Notes under the pieces: model-generated | What the model was told of the DNA's origin: nothing | Databases searched by the model: none | The model's input: the letters and a program-made list of their open reading frames with translations, nothing else | DNA from: Peptococcaceae bacterium BRH_c23 | GTDB taxonomy: Bacteria; Bacillota_B; Desulfitobacteriia; Desulfitobacteriales; Desulfitobacteriaceae | Reading direction: 5' to 3' | NCBI GenBank assembly: GCA_000961805.1 | Contig: LADV01000013.1 | Coordinates: 1-24,253 of the forward strand | DNA: 24,253 nucleotides | Program-made: the position numbers and the translations under genes | In this document: piece after piece, positions 1 through 7,859 of the stretch | Layout of the letters: every line of letters starts with the position of its first letter | Numbering within the stretch: position 1 is the first letter of the stretch

Positions 1-364
1 ACTACGGGTACGTCTGACTTCTCACAATGCATAGTTGACCACTTAGAGTACCACTCCTTGCAGGTCAGGTTACCGTTCCACGGGCACTGCGAGATCTCCC
101 GGGGTCATCCTACTTGCCTCCCTGTGAACTCGACCGTCTTAACTAATTTGGCTTTTTCCATTTATCGGGCTTTCTCACATCTTGCAAAGTTACCCACCAA
201 ACCAGCCAGCATCGGTTCGCTTTCGCTCCGTTCCACAGTTTGCCTTCAGACCCTCCGGACCCCTCCTCACGGACGACGCCCTGTCTGTTAGCTAGTGCTT
301 CCGAATGGAATCGGCGCACAGAGGAACTTTAATCCTCCAATACAAATAGAACTGCCCGGCGCAC
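1..364 (-). mobile_element. Group II intron, 5' part (domain I and following), cut by left edge
   Basis: Read on the minus strand, the segment starting at 364 opens with GTGCGCCGGGC, which fits the GUGYG 5' end of bacterial group II introns. It then runs through GC-rich, highly structured sequence with typical intron phrases such as GGAGCGAAAGCGAACC and CCCCGGGAGATCTC. Near the left edge it has TGAGAAGTCAG, which in many of these introns lies shortly before the reverse transcriptase/maturase start. That ORF would lie beyond position 1. The flank at 365 is the outer arm of a terminator-like hairpin (371-381), so the intron sits directly after a stem-loop in its own orientation. The short plus-strand reading frame at 58-291 is a shadow. 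I see family resemblance, not an alignment; the exact intron class is not decided. Confidence 0.68.
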
Positions 365-384
365 AAGAAGACACCCACTTCTAT

Positions 385-813
385 TTAACTATACTAAGAA
401 AAGGGATAGTAGTCATAGTAGTCTATGAACGAGCTATCCCTTATTTCTTTACTGTGTTTACAGCTTAACTATACTAAATAAACAACGTAGCCATAGTAAA
501 CAACGTAACCAGAATGTCCTAGGTTGAGTGATCGAACTATCGGGTTAGTTGTCCGGGTGCCACGAGGGATACCGGAGCCGAAGGCGAGGATATGCTCGCT
601 GGCATCCCATGGACAACAGCGCATGTAACAAGCTTAAGGACCGAAGGGACATTTTCCTCCGCAGAGGACAAATGTTCCTTCTGGCTAGCGCCGAGCGTCG
701 TATCCCCCTCCCGTCAGTCTACGTTCTTCCCCATGCTATTAGTGCGTTGTTGACATGTAAACAACGTGAGAACCGCTTTGTGATGCGGCTTCTCTCTTCG
801 TTAGTATAGATAA
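385..813. mobile_element. Putative small non-coding element with terminal inverted repeats
   Basis: The left end TTAACTATACTAA (385-397) is matched by TTAGTATAGATAA (801-813), an inverted repeat with one mismatch in 13. The left sequence recurs internally at 465-477. Between them lie several strong stem-loops: AAGGGATAG/CTATCCCTT (401-409 with 434-442), GAAGGGACATTT paired with AAATGTTCCTTC enclosing a TCCTC/GAGGA stem (about 644-683), CGTTGTT/AACAACG (about 752-772), and GAGAACCGC/GCGGCTTCTC (about 769-794). The motif AAACAACGT occurs three times. No transposase is present, so this may be a MITE-like element or a mobile structured RNA. It lies in the loop of hairpin 1 of the surrounding repeat. 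Confidence 0.5.
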
Positions 814-905
814 TCCAATGAAGTGGGTGTTACTTATTTTGCTTCGGTGGGGGTAGATATCCTACGGGCTACAGTGTTTTTTGGGGTTAGCCCTTCGGCA
901 TTAGT

Positions 906-975
906 CTATCCTACGCCGACAGGTATTCCTTTTGGGATCGCGGCTTCGGCGATACTCTCCGCCGGAGACTATCGT
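906..975 (+). repeat. 70-bp direct repeat, unit A
   Basis: This unit runs from CTATCCTACGCCGACAGG to GGAGACTATCGT. It matches unit B at 1091-1160 over its whole length with only a handful of differences. It contains nested palindromes such as GCCGGAGACT-type and GCTTCGGC-type stems. It is part of the expanded loop of hairpin 2 in the three-hairpin element. Confidence 0.75.
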
Positions 976-1090
976 ACCGGAGACTAATGTCTCCTTCGCC
1001 GCGAAGTATTCCTTTTGGGATTAGGCGGCTCGGCGAAACCTATCCTCAGCGCGATCGTATTCGTTAAGGGCCATGCGCTTCAGCGATACT

Positions 1091-1160
1091 CTATCCTACG
1101 CCGATAGGTATTTCTTTAGGGATTGCGGCTTCGGCGATACTCTCCACTGGAGACTATCGT
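1091..1160 (+). repeat. 70-bp direct repeat, unit B
   Basis: Second copy of the unit at 906-975. It starts CTATCCTACGCCGATAGG and ends GGAGACTATCGT. Between the units (976-1090) are diverged fragments of the same modules, for example GAAGTATTCCTTTTGGGATT, which suggests repeated local duplication. Confidence 0.75.
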
Positions 1161-1223
1161 CACAGGAAGCTTTCGTCACCGAAGTCTCGATGTTCAGCTT
1201 TAGCTGAACGAGTTCACTGAAAA

Positions 1224-1250
1224 CAAAAAAAGTCCGGAATAATTCCGGGC
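1224..1250 (-). terminator. Rho-independent terminator after the Spo0E-like gene
   Basis: On the minus strand the stem CCCGGAAT/ATTCCGGAC is followed by a run of seven T (plus-strand A run at 1224-1231). It lies about 27 bp beyond the stop codon of the Spo0E-like gene. Confidence 0.85.
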
Positions 1251-1276
1251 TACATTGTGAGGCATATCTTTTTTCA

Positions 1277-1459
1277 TTATTTAGTTCCTTTGTGTTTGCT
1301 CAAACTATATACTTCATTCAATAGTATGTCCAACTCACGGCTAGATGTGACTACTTCTTCAGAAGTCAGCTCATTACATAAGGCAAGTCTATTTAGTTGA
1401 TCGCGTTTCTTTTCAACGGCATTTAGTAAATCTGATAGCTCCAGTAAATCCTCCTTCAT
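1277..1459 (-). CDS. Spo0E-family aspartyl-phosphate phosphatase
   Basis: A 60-residue, charged, helical protein. The signature SRELD at residues 41-45, followed by ILLNEV, matches the Spo0E family motif S-x-E-L-D, in which the Asp region removes phosphate from Spo0A~P and so restrains entry into sporulation (known for the family). The length and two-helix layout fit. The ATG at 1459 has a good ribosome-binding site (AGGAAGGTG) and a clear terminator follows, so this is a monocistronic gene. The neighbours are repeats and a gene remnant, so its location says nothing about its partner. The family call is firm; the exact target (Spo0A or another response regulator) is inferred. Confidence 0.82.
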   Translation of the reverse strand: MKEDLLELSDLLNAVEKKRDQLNRLALCNELTSEEVVTSSRELDILLNEVYSLSKHKGTK

Positions 1460-1650
1460 TAAATCACCTTCCTCACCTTCCAGTAAGCTAAACTACAAAT
1501 GCTTAATGGAATAAGGTTAATCCGTTTAATGATATAAGAGACACTTGAGAATGCATTATGATATACTTGGAAAAATGCCTATAAAATTTTAAAACACAAC
1601 AACTATCTACTCATCATCACCTCTAAGAATTCGCAAATAATTCATATTCT

Positions 1651-1905
1651 TTATTTAGTTATATTATAACTTTGTCCAATTAGCAAGGAATTATAATCTA
1701 TAAATCCCTTGTATTTTGTAGATATATGGAAGATCTCCACAGGTTCATGAATTTTATTCCCAATCTCACTCAAAATCTTTACGTTGCTAGGCAAAGTTTC
1801 TGGTATGAGGTTGAACAAGTGCGAATTAGTAAGTTTTAAGCCCTCAGCGGAGAATAATGTAGGATTAAATCCTTCGAGTTTATCAAATTCAAAGAAGACA
1901 CCCAC
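1651..1905 (-). pseudogene. Remnant of an unknown protein gene, 5' end replaced by a repeat
   Basis: An open frame of 84 codons ending in TAA. From about residue 5 onward the composition is protein-like (FFEFDKLEGFNPTLFSAEG and so on, mixed polarity, no low complexity), but I recognise no family. The first codons lie inside the hairpin at 1893-1920 of the three-hairpin element. The apparent GTG start is part of the repeat arm and has no ribosome-binding site. The simplest reading is that the repeat interrupted an older gene, leaving its C-terminal part. It could also be a chance frame. No promoter is visible. Confidence 0.35.
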
Positions 1906-1995
1906 TTCTATAAGTAGGTGTCCTTATTTTGCTTCGGTGGGGGTAGAGTCCCACCGAAGTCTCGATGTTCAGCTTTAGCTGAACGAGTTCACTCA
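1893..1995. repeat. Three-hairpin repeat element, compact copy 2
   Basis: Three perfect or near-perfect stem-loops in tandem within about 100 bp: GACACCCACTT/AAGTAGGTGTC with loop CTAT (1897-1922), CTTCGGTGGG/CCCACCGAAG (1932-1959), and GTTCAGC/GCTGAAC with loop TTTA (1968-1985). A TTATTTT stretch follows hairpin 1, so it could end transcription rightward. The same pieces appear split at 366-1216. The 170 bp between this element and radA (1996-2164) hold nothing I can support. Confidence 0.78.
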
Positions 1996-2164
1996 GCGAT
2001 AATGGATAAAATAGCTGCTGAGGTGATTATTTTGAAATATAATGTTGGGCTGAGCAAATTGTAAGAATTATGATCGGAATATTAATCGTTCTTTTTGGTT
2101 ACTATCCGAACAAAAGCCGACAAGAGCAAAGAAAAGCCTAACCGGCATACCCCATAGGGTGCTC

Positions 2165-3580
2165 TTAAATATCTTCACTAATGGGAAATTCAAGATCAGT
2201 CTTTGCTGCCGTCTTCATCTTTAAGTCCAGAATGACCTCATACAAAGTGTTAAGCTCTATGATTTCAAGATTTTTATATCTCGAAGAATCTCTTAGAGTG
2301 TTCTTGGCTATGTAGACACGTTTGAATCCCATTCGGTCTATTTCCCGGATGCGGGCTTCGATCGAAGGGACCTTTTTTAGTTCTCCAGTGAGGCCGACAT
2401 CCGCCACAAAAACAGTATCATTGGGAATCGGTTTGTCTTTCACCGATGATACTATACACATGATAATGGCTAAGCTTACTGATTGTTCTTTGAGTTGAAG
2501 ACCACCTGTTGTTTTGATAACCACATTTTTATCGTAGAGGTTGATCTTGCCTCTTTGCTCCAAAATAGAAATCAGGGTGTTTAATTGATCTCTTCTTAAA
2601 CACTCCGCGATTCTCGACGGATAGGGAGTGAACGACTTCGATACCAGGCTTTCGACTTCTACAATAATGGGGCGTGTCCCCTCTTTGATCACGGTCAAGG
2701 CGCTTCCTGAAACCGTTTGTCCGGCTCCCCTTTGGGTCATAAAGAACTCAGACGGGTTATCAATGGATAACATGCCTTGTTCAGTCATCGAGAAGAACCC
2801 GATTTCTCCTGTACTTCCGAAGCGATTCTTCGAACACCAAGCTCCCCTCAATTCTTCGCCATTTTCTCCATTGAGAATTAACACCGCGTCGACCAGATGC
2901 TCTAGCGCTCGAAGTCCCGCGATTTCATCGTCTTTCGTCATTTGCCCCACCATGATCACAGCTCTGGGGCGGCTGTTATTTTTCGCTATTTTTAAGAGTT
3001 CGTTGGCACACTCCATTGTTTGAATCGGCGAACCAGGCCGGGAATTATGTTCTTCAAGGGTGAACGTCTGAATACTGTCGATAATAATCAAATCTGGGTC
3101 AAGTTCCTCAATTGAGGCCAGAACATGGTTCATGCTTGTATCAGAATAAATCCAGATGTTACTCTTGCTTCCATTCAGAATTCGATCTGACCTACTTTTA
3201 ATTTGACTATCACTCTCTTCGGCTGAAGCATATAGAACCTTGTAGCCCTTATTGGCAACATCATCGGCTACTTGTAAAAGCAAGGTTGACTTTCCTGCAC
3301 CAGGCCTTGCTGTCAAGATAATGATAGAATCCTTGACAATGCCTCCACCCAGTACTCGGTTAAATTCACTAATACCTGTTACAATTCTATCGCTATTTCC
3401 AGCTAAGACCTCAGATAGCCTCTTCGGAGAGGTCCTTCTTTTACTCGGTGATGACGTCGCTTGAGGTTGACTCTCTGATTCTTCGAATGTATTCCATTCC
3501 TCGCAGTTTTGACACTTTCCTAACCATTTTGGACTTTCGGATCCGCAATTAGAACATCTATATACTACCTTAGTCTTCAT
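2165..3580 (-). CDS. radA: DNA repair protein RadA/Sms, divergent
   Basis: RadA/Sms is a hexameric helicase-like ATPase that promotes branch migration in homologous recombination. The order is complete: zinc finger C9-x2-C12...C23-x2-C26, Walker A ARPGAGKST (91-99), Walker B LIIID (164-168), the RadA-specific KNRFG (251-255), and a C-terminal Lon-protease-like domain with DVGLTGELKKVPSIEARI. I chose the ATG at 3580 because it places the zinc finger where the family has it; an upstream in-frame TTG at 3610 lies inside a hairpin. At 471 residues it is slightly long. Walker A usually reads GDPGIGKST, and other blocks also deviate (VGQMTKDDEIAG, ALEHLVDAVL), so this is a diverged member. It is last in the ctsR cluster, 70 bp after clpC. 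Confidence 0.9.
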   Translation of the reverse strand: MKTKVVYRCSNCGSESPKWLGKCQNCEEWNTFEESESQPQATSSPSKRRTSPKRLSEVLAGNSDRIVTGISEFNRVLGGGIVKDSIIILTARPGAGKSTLLLQVADDVANKGYKVLYASAEESDSQIKSRSDRILNGSKSNIWIYSDTSMNHVLASIEELDPDLIIIDSIQTFTLEEHNSRPGSPIQTMECANELLKIAKNNSRPRAVIMVGQMTKDDEIAGLRALEHLVDAVLILNGENGEELRGAWCSKNRFGSTGEIGFFSMTEQGMLSIDNPSEFFMTQRGAGQTVSGSALTVIKEGTRPIIVEVESLVSKSFTPYPSRIAECLRRDQLNTLISILEQRGKINLYDKNVVIKTTGGLQLKEQSVSLAIIMCIVSSVKDKPIPNDTVFVADVGLTGELKKVPSIEARIREIDRMGFKRVYIAKNTLRDSSRYKNLEIIELNTLYEVILDLKMKTAAKTDLEFPISEDI

Positions 3581-3602
3581 CCATACAACGCCCCATCCCC
3601 GA

Positions 3603-3641
3603 AGGGGCAATTCATGAATCGAACGATCATCAATTGCCCCT
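3603..3641. other. Hairpin between clpC and radA
   Basis: Perfect 10-bp arms AGGGGCAATT (3603-3612) and AATTGCCCCT (3632-3641) enclose a second palindromic core (TGAATCGAACGATCA). There is no T run, so it is more likely an mRNA stability or processing hairpin between the clpC and radA parts of the operon than a terminator. Confidence 0.6.
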
Positions 3642-3650
3642 ACAAACTGT

Positions 3651-6095
3651 TTAAAGCTTAGAAAATTTCATTTTTCCATCTTCTGCTTCTACACGAATCC
3701 GATCTCCGCTTTTAAATTCCCGTTCGAGTATTTTTTCCGAAAGAGCATCTTCGATTAAGCGCTGAATGGCCCGACGGAGGGGTCGCGCTCCAAAGATCGG
3801 ATCATTTCCCTCTTTGGCAATCAATTCAATAGCACTCTTCTCAACCTGAAGCTCCAAGCCATTTTCACTCAAACGCTTATTGACCTGATTAATCAATAGT
3901 TCGGAGATCTTTAATAAATGTTCTTCTTGGAGGGAATGGAAGACCACTAGCTCGTCAATCCGATTTAGGAACTCTGGACGGAAGGATCGTTTTAGCTCTT
4001 CCATTACATAGCCACGCATATTTTTATAATCCGTTTTTTCGTCTTTTTTGGCTGCAAAGCCCATGGCTTCCTTCTTGAGGAAGGAAGAGCCTACATTGGA
4101 AGTCATGATTATGACCGTATTTCGGAAATCTACTGTCCTTCCTTTAGTGTCCGTTAAGCGCCCATCTTCTAGAACTTGGAGTAAAATATTGAAGGCCTCA
4201 GGATGCGCCTTTTCGATTTCATCCAACAAAATGACACTATAGGGTTTTCGCCTTACCGCTTCTGTGAGCTGACCCCCTTCATCATGTCCAACATATCCCG
4301 GAGGTGCTCCTACAAGTCGAGACACTGCATGTTTCTCCATATATTCGGACATATCAATGCGAATCAGAGCCTTTTCATCCCCGAACATCCCTTCAGCCAA
4401 AGCCCGACCAAGCTCGGTTTTCCCGACCCCTGTTGGTCCTAGGAATATGAAGGAACCTATAGGACGCTTCGGATCCTTCAACCCTGCCCGTGCTCGACGT
4501 ACTGCCCGCGCCACTGCCGTGACTGCATCCTCCTGCCCAATCAGTCGTTGATGAAGAACATCCTCCAAATGCAAAAGGCGTTCACTTTCTTCTTCAGCAA
4601 GTTTTTTGACGGGTATTCCCGTCCAGCTCGCTACGATTTGAGCGATGTCATCCCCTGTAACCATGGCGTTTTCTTTATACCGCTTATCTTGCCACGCTCC
4701 TCGTAGCTCAGCAAGCTCGGCACGGAGTTTTTGTTCCTGATCACGAAATTCAGCAGCTTTCTCAAATTCCTGACTGGAAACAGCCGCTTCCTTTTCTTTC
4801 TTTAATCGTTCAGTTTCTTCCTCAAGCAGTTTCAAATCAGGTGGTGCTGTAAAACTAGCCAGTCTAACACGTGAAGCTGCTTCATCCATCAAATCAATAG
4901 CCTTGTCTGGTAAGAAGCGATCTGAAATATAACGATCAGATAGTCGAGCCGCCGCTTCAATCGCCTCATCCGTGATCTTAACTCGGTGATGAGCTTCGTA
5001 ACGATCCCTTAAACCGCTGAGAATCTTTATTGCTTCCTCGGCAGTTGGCTCACCAATCTTGATGGGTTGAAAACGTCGTTCTAATGCTGAATCCTTCTCA
5101 ATGTATTTACGGTATTCATCTAAGGTTGTCGCCCCAATACATTGAAGCTCACCCCTCGCTAGGGCAGGTTTTAGAATATTTGCAGCATCGATTGCGCCTT
5201 CTGCAGCTCCTGCCCCGATCAAAGTATGCAATTCATCAATAAAGAGAATGATGTTTCCATCTGCTCGGATTTCCTCCATAACTTTCTTTAAACGCTCTTC
5301 AAACTCGCCACGGTATTTACTTCCAGCCACCATGGCCGAAAGATCTAAAGTGATAACCCGTTTATTTAACAGTATTTCCGGTACTCTATTACTGATAATT
5401 CCCTGTGCCAATCCTTCAGCTATGGCTGTTTTTCCGACGCCAGGCTCCCCTATTAGGGCAGGATTATTCTTAGTTCGGCGGCTTAGGACCTGAATAACCC
5501 GTGCGATCTCCTCTTCTCGGCCGATTACCGGATCTAAACGACCTTCGCGCGCTTGCAGGGTTAAGTCACGACCATACTCGTTGAGCGCTGGCGTATTGAC
5601 AGACCCGCCACTTTTATTAGAAGACGAAACTGAATTAGCTGCAGGCAATGTCGCTTCTTCCAATTCTCCGCCTAAAAGTTTCACCACTTGTTTCCAAACT
5701 CTTTCCGGACCCACGTTGAGATTTGCTAAGATTCGAGCAGCGATTCCCTCCCCTTCCATAATCAGCCCCAAAAGCAGATGTTCTGTGCCGATATAATTAA
5801 CCTCTTGACGGTGTGTCTCTTCATTGGCTAACTCCAGAACCTTTTTTACTCGCGGTGTGAGTCCCACCTCTCCGCTAAAAGGTTGACCCACTCCTGCGAT
5901 TTGTTCAACCTGACTTTGAATTTTTGCAAGATCTAAGCCCAATCCTGTTAATGCTTGGGCAGCAATCCCTTCTCCTTCTTGAATCAGTCCCAGCAAAATG
6001 TGTTCGGTTCCTACTACCTGATGTCCCATTCGTTTAGCTTCACTATGGGCTATCGCTATAACTTTCTGAGCACGTTCTGTGTAACGTCCTTTCAT
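3651..6095 (-). CDS. clpC: ATP-dependent Clp protease ATP-binding subunit ClpC
   Basis: ClpC is the AAA+ unfoldase that feeds damaged or arginine-phosphorylated proteins to ClpP. At 814 residues it has the usual length. Visible parts are two N-terminal Clp repeats (about 1-70 and 78-145), first ATPase domain with Walker A GEPGVGKT (216-223) and Walker B LFIDELH, a coiled-coil middle domain with a UVR-like stretch ([16 protein letters not shown]), and a second ATPase domain with [10 protein letters not shown] and [10 protein letters not shown]. An MGF loop near the second ATPase domain fits ClpP docking. The ATG at 6095 is preceded by a purine-rich site (GGAAGGATGAAGG). It follows mcsB after a 208-bp gap filled with repeats, which is unusual for this operon. 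Expected control is by CtsR through the promoter before ctsR. Confidence 0.97.
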   Translation of the reverse strand: MKGRYTERAQKVIAIAHSEAKRMGHQVVGTEHILLGLIQEGEGIAAQALTGLGLDLAKIQSQVEQIAGVGQPFSGEVGLTPRVKKVLELANEETHRQEVNYIGTEHLLLGLIMEGEGIAARILANLNVGPERVWKQVVKLLGGELEEATLPAANSVSSSNKSGGSVNTPALNEYGRDLTLQAREGRLDPVIGREEEIARVIQVLSRRTKNNPALIGEPGVGKTAIAEGLAQGIISNRVPEILLNKRVITLDLSAMVAGSKYRGEFEERLKKVMEEIRADGNIILFIDELHTLIGAGAAEGAIDAANILKPALARGELQCIGATTLDEYRKYIEKDSALERRFQPIKIGEPTAEEAIKILSGLRDRYEAHHRVKITDEAIEAAARLSDRYISDRFLPDKAIDLMDEAASRVRLASFTAPPDLKLLEEETERLKKEKEAAVSSQEFEKAAEFRDQEQKLRAELAELRGAWQDKRYKENAMVTGDDIAQIVASWTGIPVKKLAEEESERLLHLEDVLHQRLIGQEDAVTAVARAVRRARAGLKDPKRPIGSFIFLGPTGVGKTELGRALAEGMFGDEKALIRIDMSEYMEKHAVSRLVGAPPGYVGHDEGGQLTEAVRRKPYSVILLDEIEKAHPEAFNILLQVLEDGRLTDTKGRTVDFRNTVIIMTSNVGSSFLKKEAMGFAAKKDEKTDYKNMRGYVMEELKRSFRPEFLNRIDELVVFHSLQEEHLLKISELLINQVNKRLSENGLELQVEKSAIELIAKEGNDPIFGARPLRRAIQRLIEDALSEKILEREFKSGDRIRVEAEDGKMKFSKL

Positions 6096-6118
6096 AATTC
6101 CTTCATCCTTCCATAATC

Positions 6119-6272
6119 GATGTTCGAGATTCGAGGCTCGAGGTTCGAAACTTGATGGAAAGCAGAGCTTTCCGATTTAAAAAGAGTAAGCCCTTTTTGC
6201 AGACACGAGGCTAAGATCGAAGTACGAGGTTCGAGACTCGAGGCTCGAACTTTGATTGAAAGCGAAGCTTTC
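6119..6272. repeat. Tandem imperfect repeat between mcsB and clpC
   Basis: Two copies of a roughly 55-bp unit (6119-6173 and 6218-6272). Each carries alternations of TTCGAG/CTCGAG-like words (for example GGTTCGAGACTCGAGGCTCG), then TTTGAT, then a hairpin GAAAGCNNNGCTTTC. A GTACATCGTACATT stretch and GCGCTACGCTTCGC follow. An open frame of 65 codons on the minus strand (6092-6289) is only this repeat read as protein and is not annotated as a gene. Confidence 0.7.
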
Positions 6273-6303
6273 ATTCGTACATCGTACATTGCGCTACGCT
6301 TCG

Positions 6304-7341
6304 CTACAAAGCCGTGCGTTCTCGTATCAGTCGGGCCCGTTCCTCGTCCCGCTGGCTGGGGTCAAGTTCTCGGTCTAGGATATATTGCAAGCATCCTGGC
6401 CGAGTATCAATCATTAACGTAGCAAAGCAATCTTTGATTTTCGGTAATAAACCCATATCCGTTCCAAGTCGGTCATGCGACAAGAGATGCATGGCATCTT
6501 CAGACGAAAGCAGCCGAGCGTTTTGTAAGGTTCCTCGAGCCCTCCATACCTTATCCTCTAGGAACATAGGCATTTGCTTGCGGAGTGATTCTCGTGCCTG
6601 GAGTTCATGCTCTACAATTTGTCGAGTCACCGCGTCCAAATGAGATAGGATATCCTCTTCACTTTTTCCAAGGGTTATCTGATTAGACACTTGGAACATG
6701 TGTCCAAAAGCTTGAGAGCCTTCTCCATAAAGTCCTCGCACAGCGAGCCCTAAGCGTGTCACTGCTCCAAGAACCTGTTGAACCTGCTTCGTTATCACTA
6801 AGCCCGGCAGATGAACCATGACCGATGCCCTCAGTCCCGTGCCCACATTCGTTGGACAAGCGGTGAGATAGCCATGGCTTTCGCGGTAGGCAAAATCCAA
6901 TTTTTCCTCCAGAAGATCATCTAAGGCCGTTGCTAAGCGATGTGTCTCTTGTAATTGATTACCCGGCAAAAGAACTTGGATCCTAAGGTGATCCTCTTCA
7001 TTAACCATAACCGCATATCGATGGTCAGGAGCCAACGCCACTCCGCGCGCTCCAGTTGATCCTCCTAAACTTGGACTGATTAGATGTTTTTCGATAAGCA
7101 CTTGATGTTCTATGCTGCTTAACTCTGTTAAAGATATATACACCAATGGCTCAATATTCCCGGCGGCAAGTACCTCCGAGAAGGTTTTTTCAACCTGTGC
7201 AGCACCTTCTGAACTAATAACATGGGGGAAGGGAAACTCTTCGAGGTTGCGCGCTAATCTCACCCGGCTGCTAATCACAACCGGAGAATTTGGCTCGCTC
7301 ATCCAGGCACTGCTCTGTAAGAGTAACTCCTTACGAATCAT
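6304..7341 (-). CDS. mcsB: Protein-arginine kinase McsB
   Basis: McsB phosphorylates arginines in CtsR and in damaged proteins, marking them for ClpCP. It is related to creatine/arginine kinases. Visible are the nucleotide-binding SSRVRLARN (24-32), the catalytic loop NEEDH (114-118), the CPTNVGTG block with the conserved Cys (162-169), and at the C-terminus RDEERA (331-336), the phosphoarginine-binding RDxxRA motif of the family. The ATG at 7341 is preceded by AAAGGAGGGG at ideal spacing; a longer reading to 7368 is not needed. The length of 345 residues is typical. The start overlaps the end of mcsA by 11 bp, so the two are translationally linked. Confidence 0.96.
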   Translation of the reverse strand: MIRKELLLQSSAWMSEPNSPVVISSRVRLARNLEEFPFPHVISSEGAAQVEKTFSEVLAAGNIEPLVYISLTELSSIEHQVLIEKHLISPSLGGSTGARGVALAPDHRYAVMVNEEDHLRIQVLLPGNQLQETHRLATALDDLLEEKLDFAYRESHGYLTACPTNVGTGLRASVMVHLPGLVITKQVQQVLGAVTRLGLAVRGLYGEGSQAFGHMFQVSNQITLGKSEEDILSHLDAVTRQIVEHELQARESLRKQMPMFLEDKVWRARGTLQNARLLSSEDAMHLLSHDRLGTDMGLLPKIKDCFATLMIDTRPGCLQYILDRELDPSQRDEERARLIRERTAL

Positions 7342-7846
7342 TGGTTTCCCCTCCTTTCGCTTGTTCAATCTGACGAATCTGATCCCTGACTAAGGCTGCC
7401 TCCTCAAACGCTTCTTGTTGGATTAAGGTTTGAAGCGTCTCTTTCAGGTTTCTGATTTCCATACGATTTTTGATAGCAACCCCACGTCTCGCTGGGATTT
7501 TCCCGACGTTCTGGCCGCCACCATGCACACGACGAAGTAACGGTTCGAGCTGATCTTCAAAGGTTTCATAACACTTACTGCATCCCAGCTTCCCTGCTTG
7601 AGTTATTTGGGTAAAGCTAAGACCACATTTGGGACAGGTCCTCTCCGAAGGCTGTTCAATTGACTTTGGATTAAACCCAAAAAGGGCCTGCAAAAACTCA
7701 GGTACAATCGCTGGATGGAAAACAAAACTTACTTCTTGGTTTTTCTTAGCACATGATTCACAAAGGTATACCTCACGAGTTTGTTCATTTTCGGTAATGG
7801 ATAAACGCATAACCGCTTCTTGCTGTTGACAATGTTGACAAAGCAT
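7331..7846 (-). CDS. mcsA: McsA, zinc-binding activator of McsB
   Basis: McsA binds and activates McsB and helps control CtsR. The protein has paired CxxC motifs at the N-terminus (CQHC at residues 3-6, later CESC) and a second pair further on (CPKCG and CSKCY), fitting zinc sites. A C-terminal UVR domain (LIQQEAFEEAALVRDQI) follows. At 171 residues the length is usual. The ATG at 7846 has AAAGGGGGAG upstream; the nine codons before it are not needed. It lies 13 bp after ctsR and overlaps mcsB. Confidence 0.93.
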   Translation of the reverse strand: MLCQHCQQQEAVMRLSITENEQTREVYLCESCAKKNQEVSFVFHPAIVPEFLQALFGFNPKSIEQPSERTCPKCGLSFTQITQAGKLGCSKCYETFEDQLEPLLRRVHGGGQNVGKIPARRGVAIKNRMEIRNLKETLQTLIQQEAFEEAALVRDQIRQIEQAKGGETNDS

Positions 7847-7859
7847 GTCAACTCCCCCT

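Larger units (their letters stand above)
366..1216. repeat. Three-hairpin repeat element, copy 1, split by two insertions
   Basis: Pieces of the compact element at 1893-1995 recur here in the same order and orientation. Hairpin 1 arm AGACACCCACTTCTAT is at about 368-384 and its partner AAGTGGGTGT at 821-830. The link CTTATTTTGCTTCGGTGGGG follows at 833-852. The second arm of hairpin 2, CACCGAAGTCTCG, is at 1177-1189, and hairpin 3 GTTCAGCTTTAGCTGAAC is at 1192-1209. About 430 bp (385-816) therefore sit in the loop of hairpin 1, and about 320 bp (858-1176) sit in the loop of hairpin 2. No convincing protein is encoded between 365 and 1276; the frame at 549-809 has no recognisable features. Whether the insertions are mobile elements or amplification of palindromic modules cannot be told from one site. 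Confidence 0.7.

Noticed and set aside
58..291. 77-codon plus-strand frame
   Set aside because: It is antisense to group II intron RNA sequence; the minus-strand intron explains the segment better.
549..809. 86-codon plus-strand frame
   Set aside because: It lies wholly inside the structured, palindrome-rich element. Its translation is Arg/Leu-rich without recognisable motifs and there is no good ribosome-binding site.
906..1160. CRISPR array
   Set aside because: Two 70-bp palindromic direct copies with diverged fragments between, no regular short repeats with unique spacers, and no cas genes.
2013..2141. Tiny plus-strand frames (10 and 23 codons), the second hydrophobic then basic
   Set aside because: The first has a ribosome-binding site but ends after 10 codons; the second lacks one. 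Too little to call a toxin-like peptide.
6092..6289. 65-codon minus-strand frame before clpC
   Set aside because: The translation is the repeat words ([16 protein letters not shown]) and it would overlap the clpC start.
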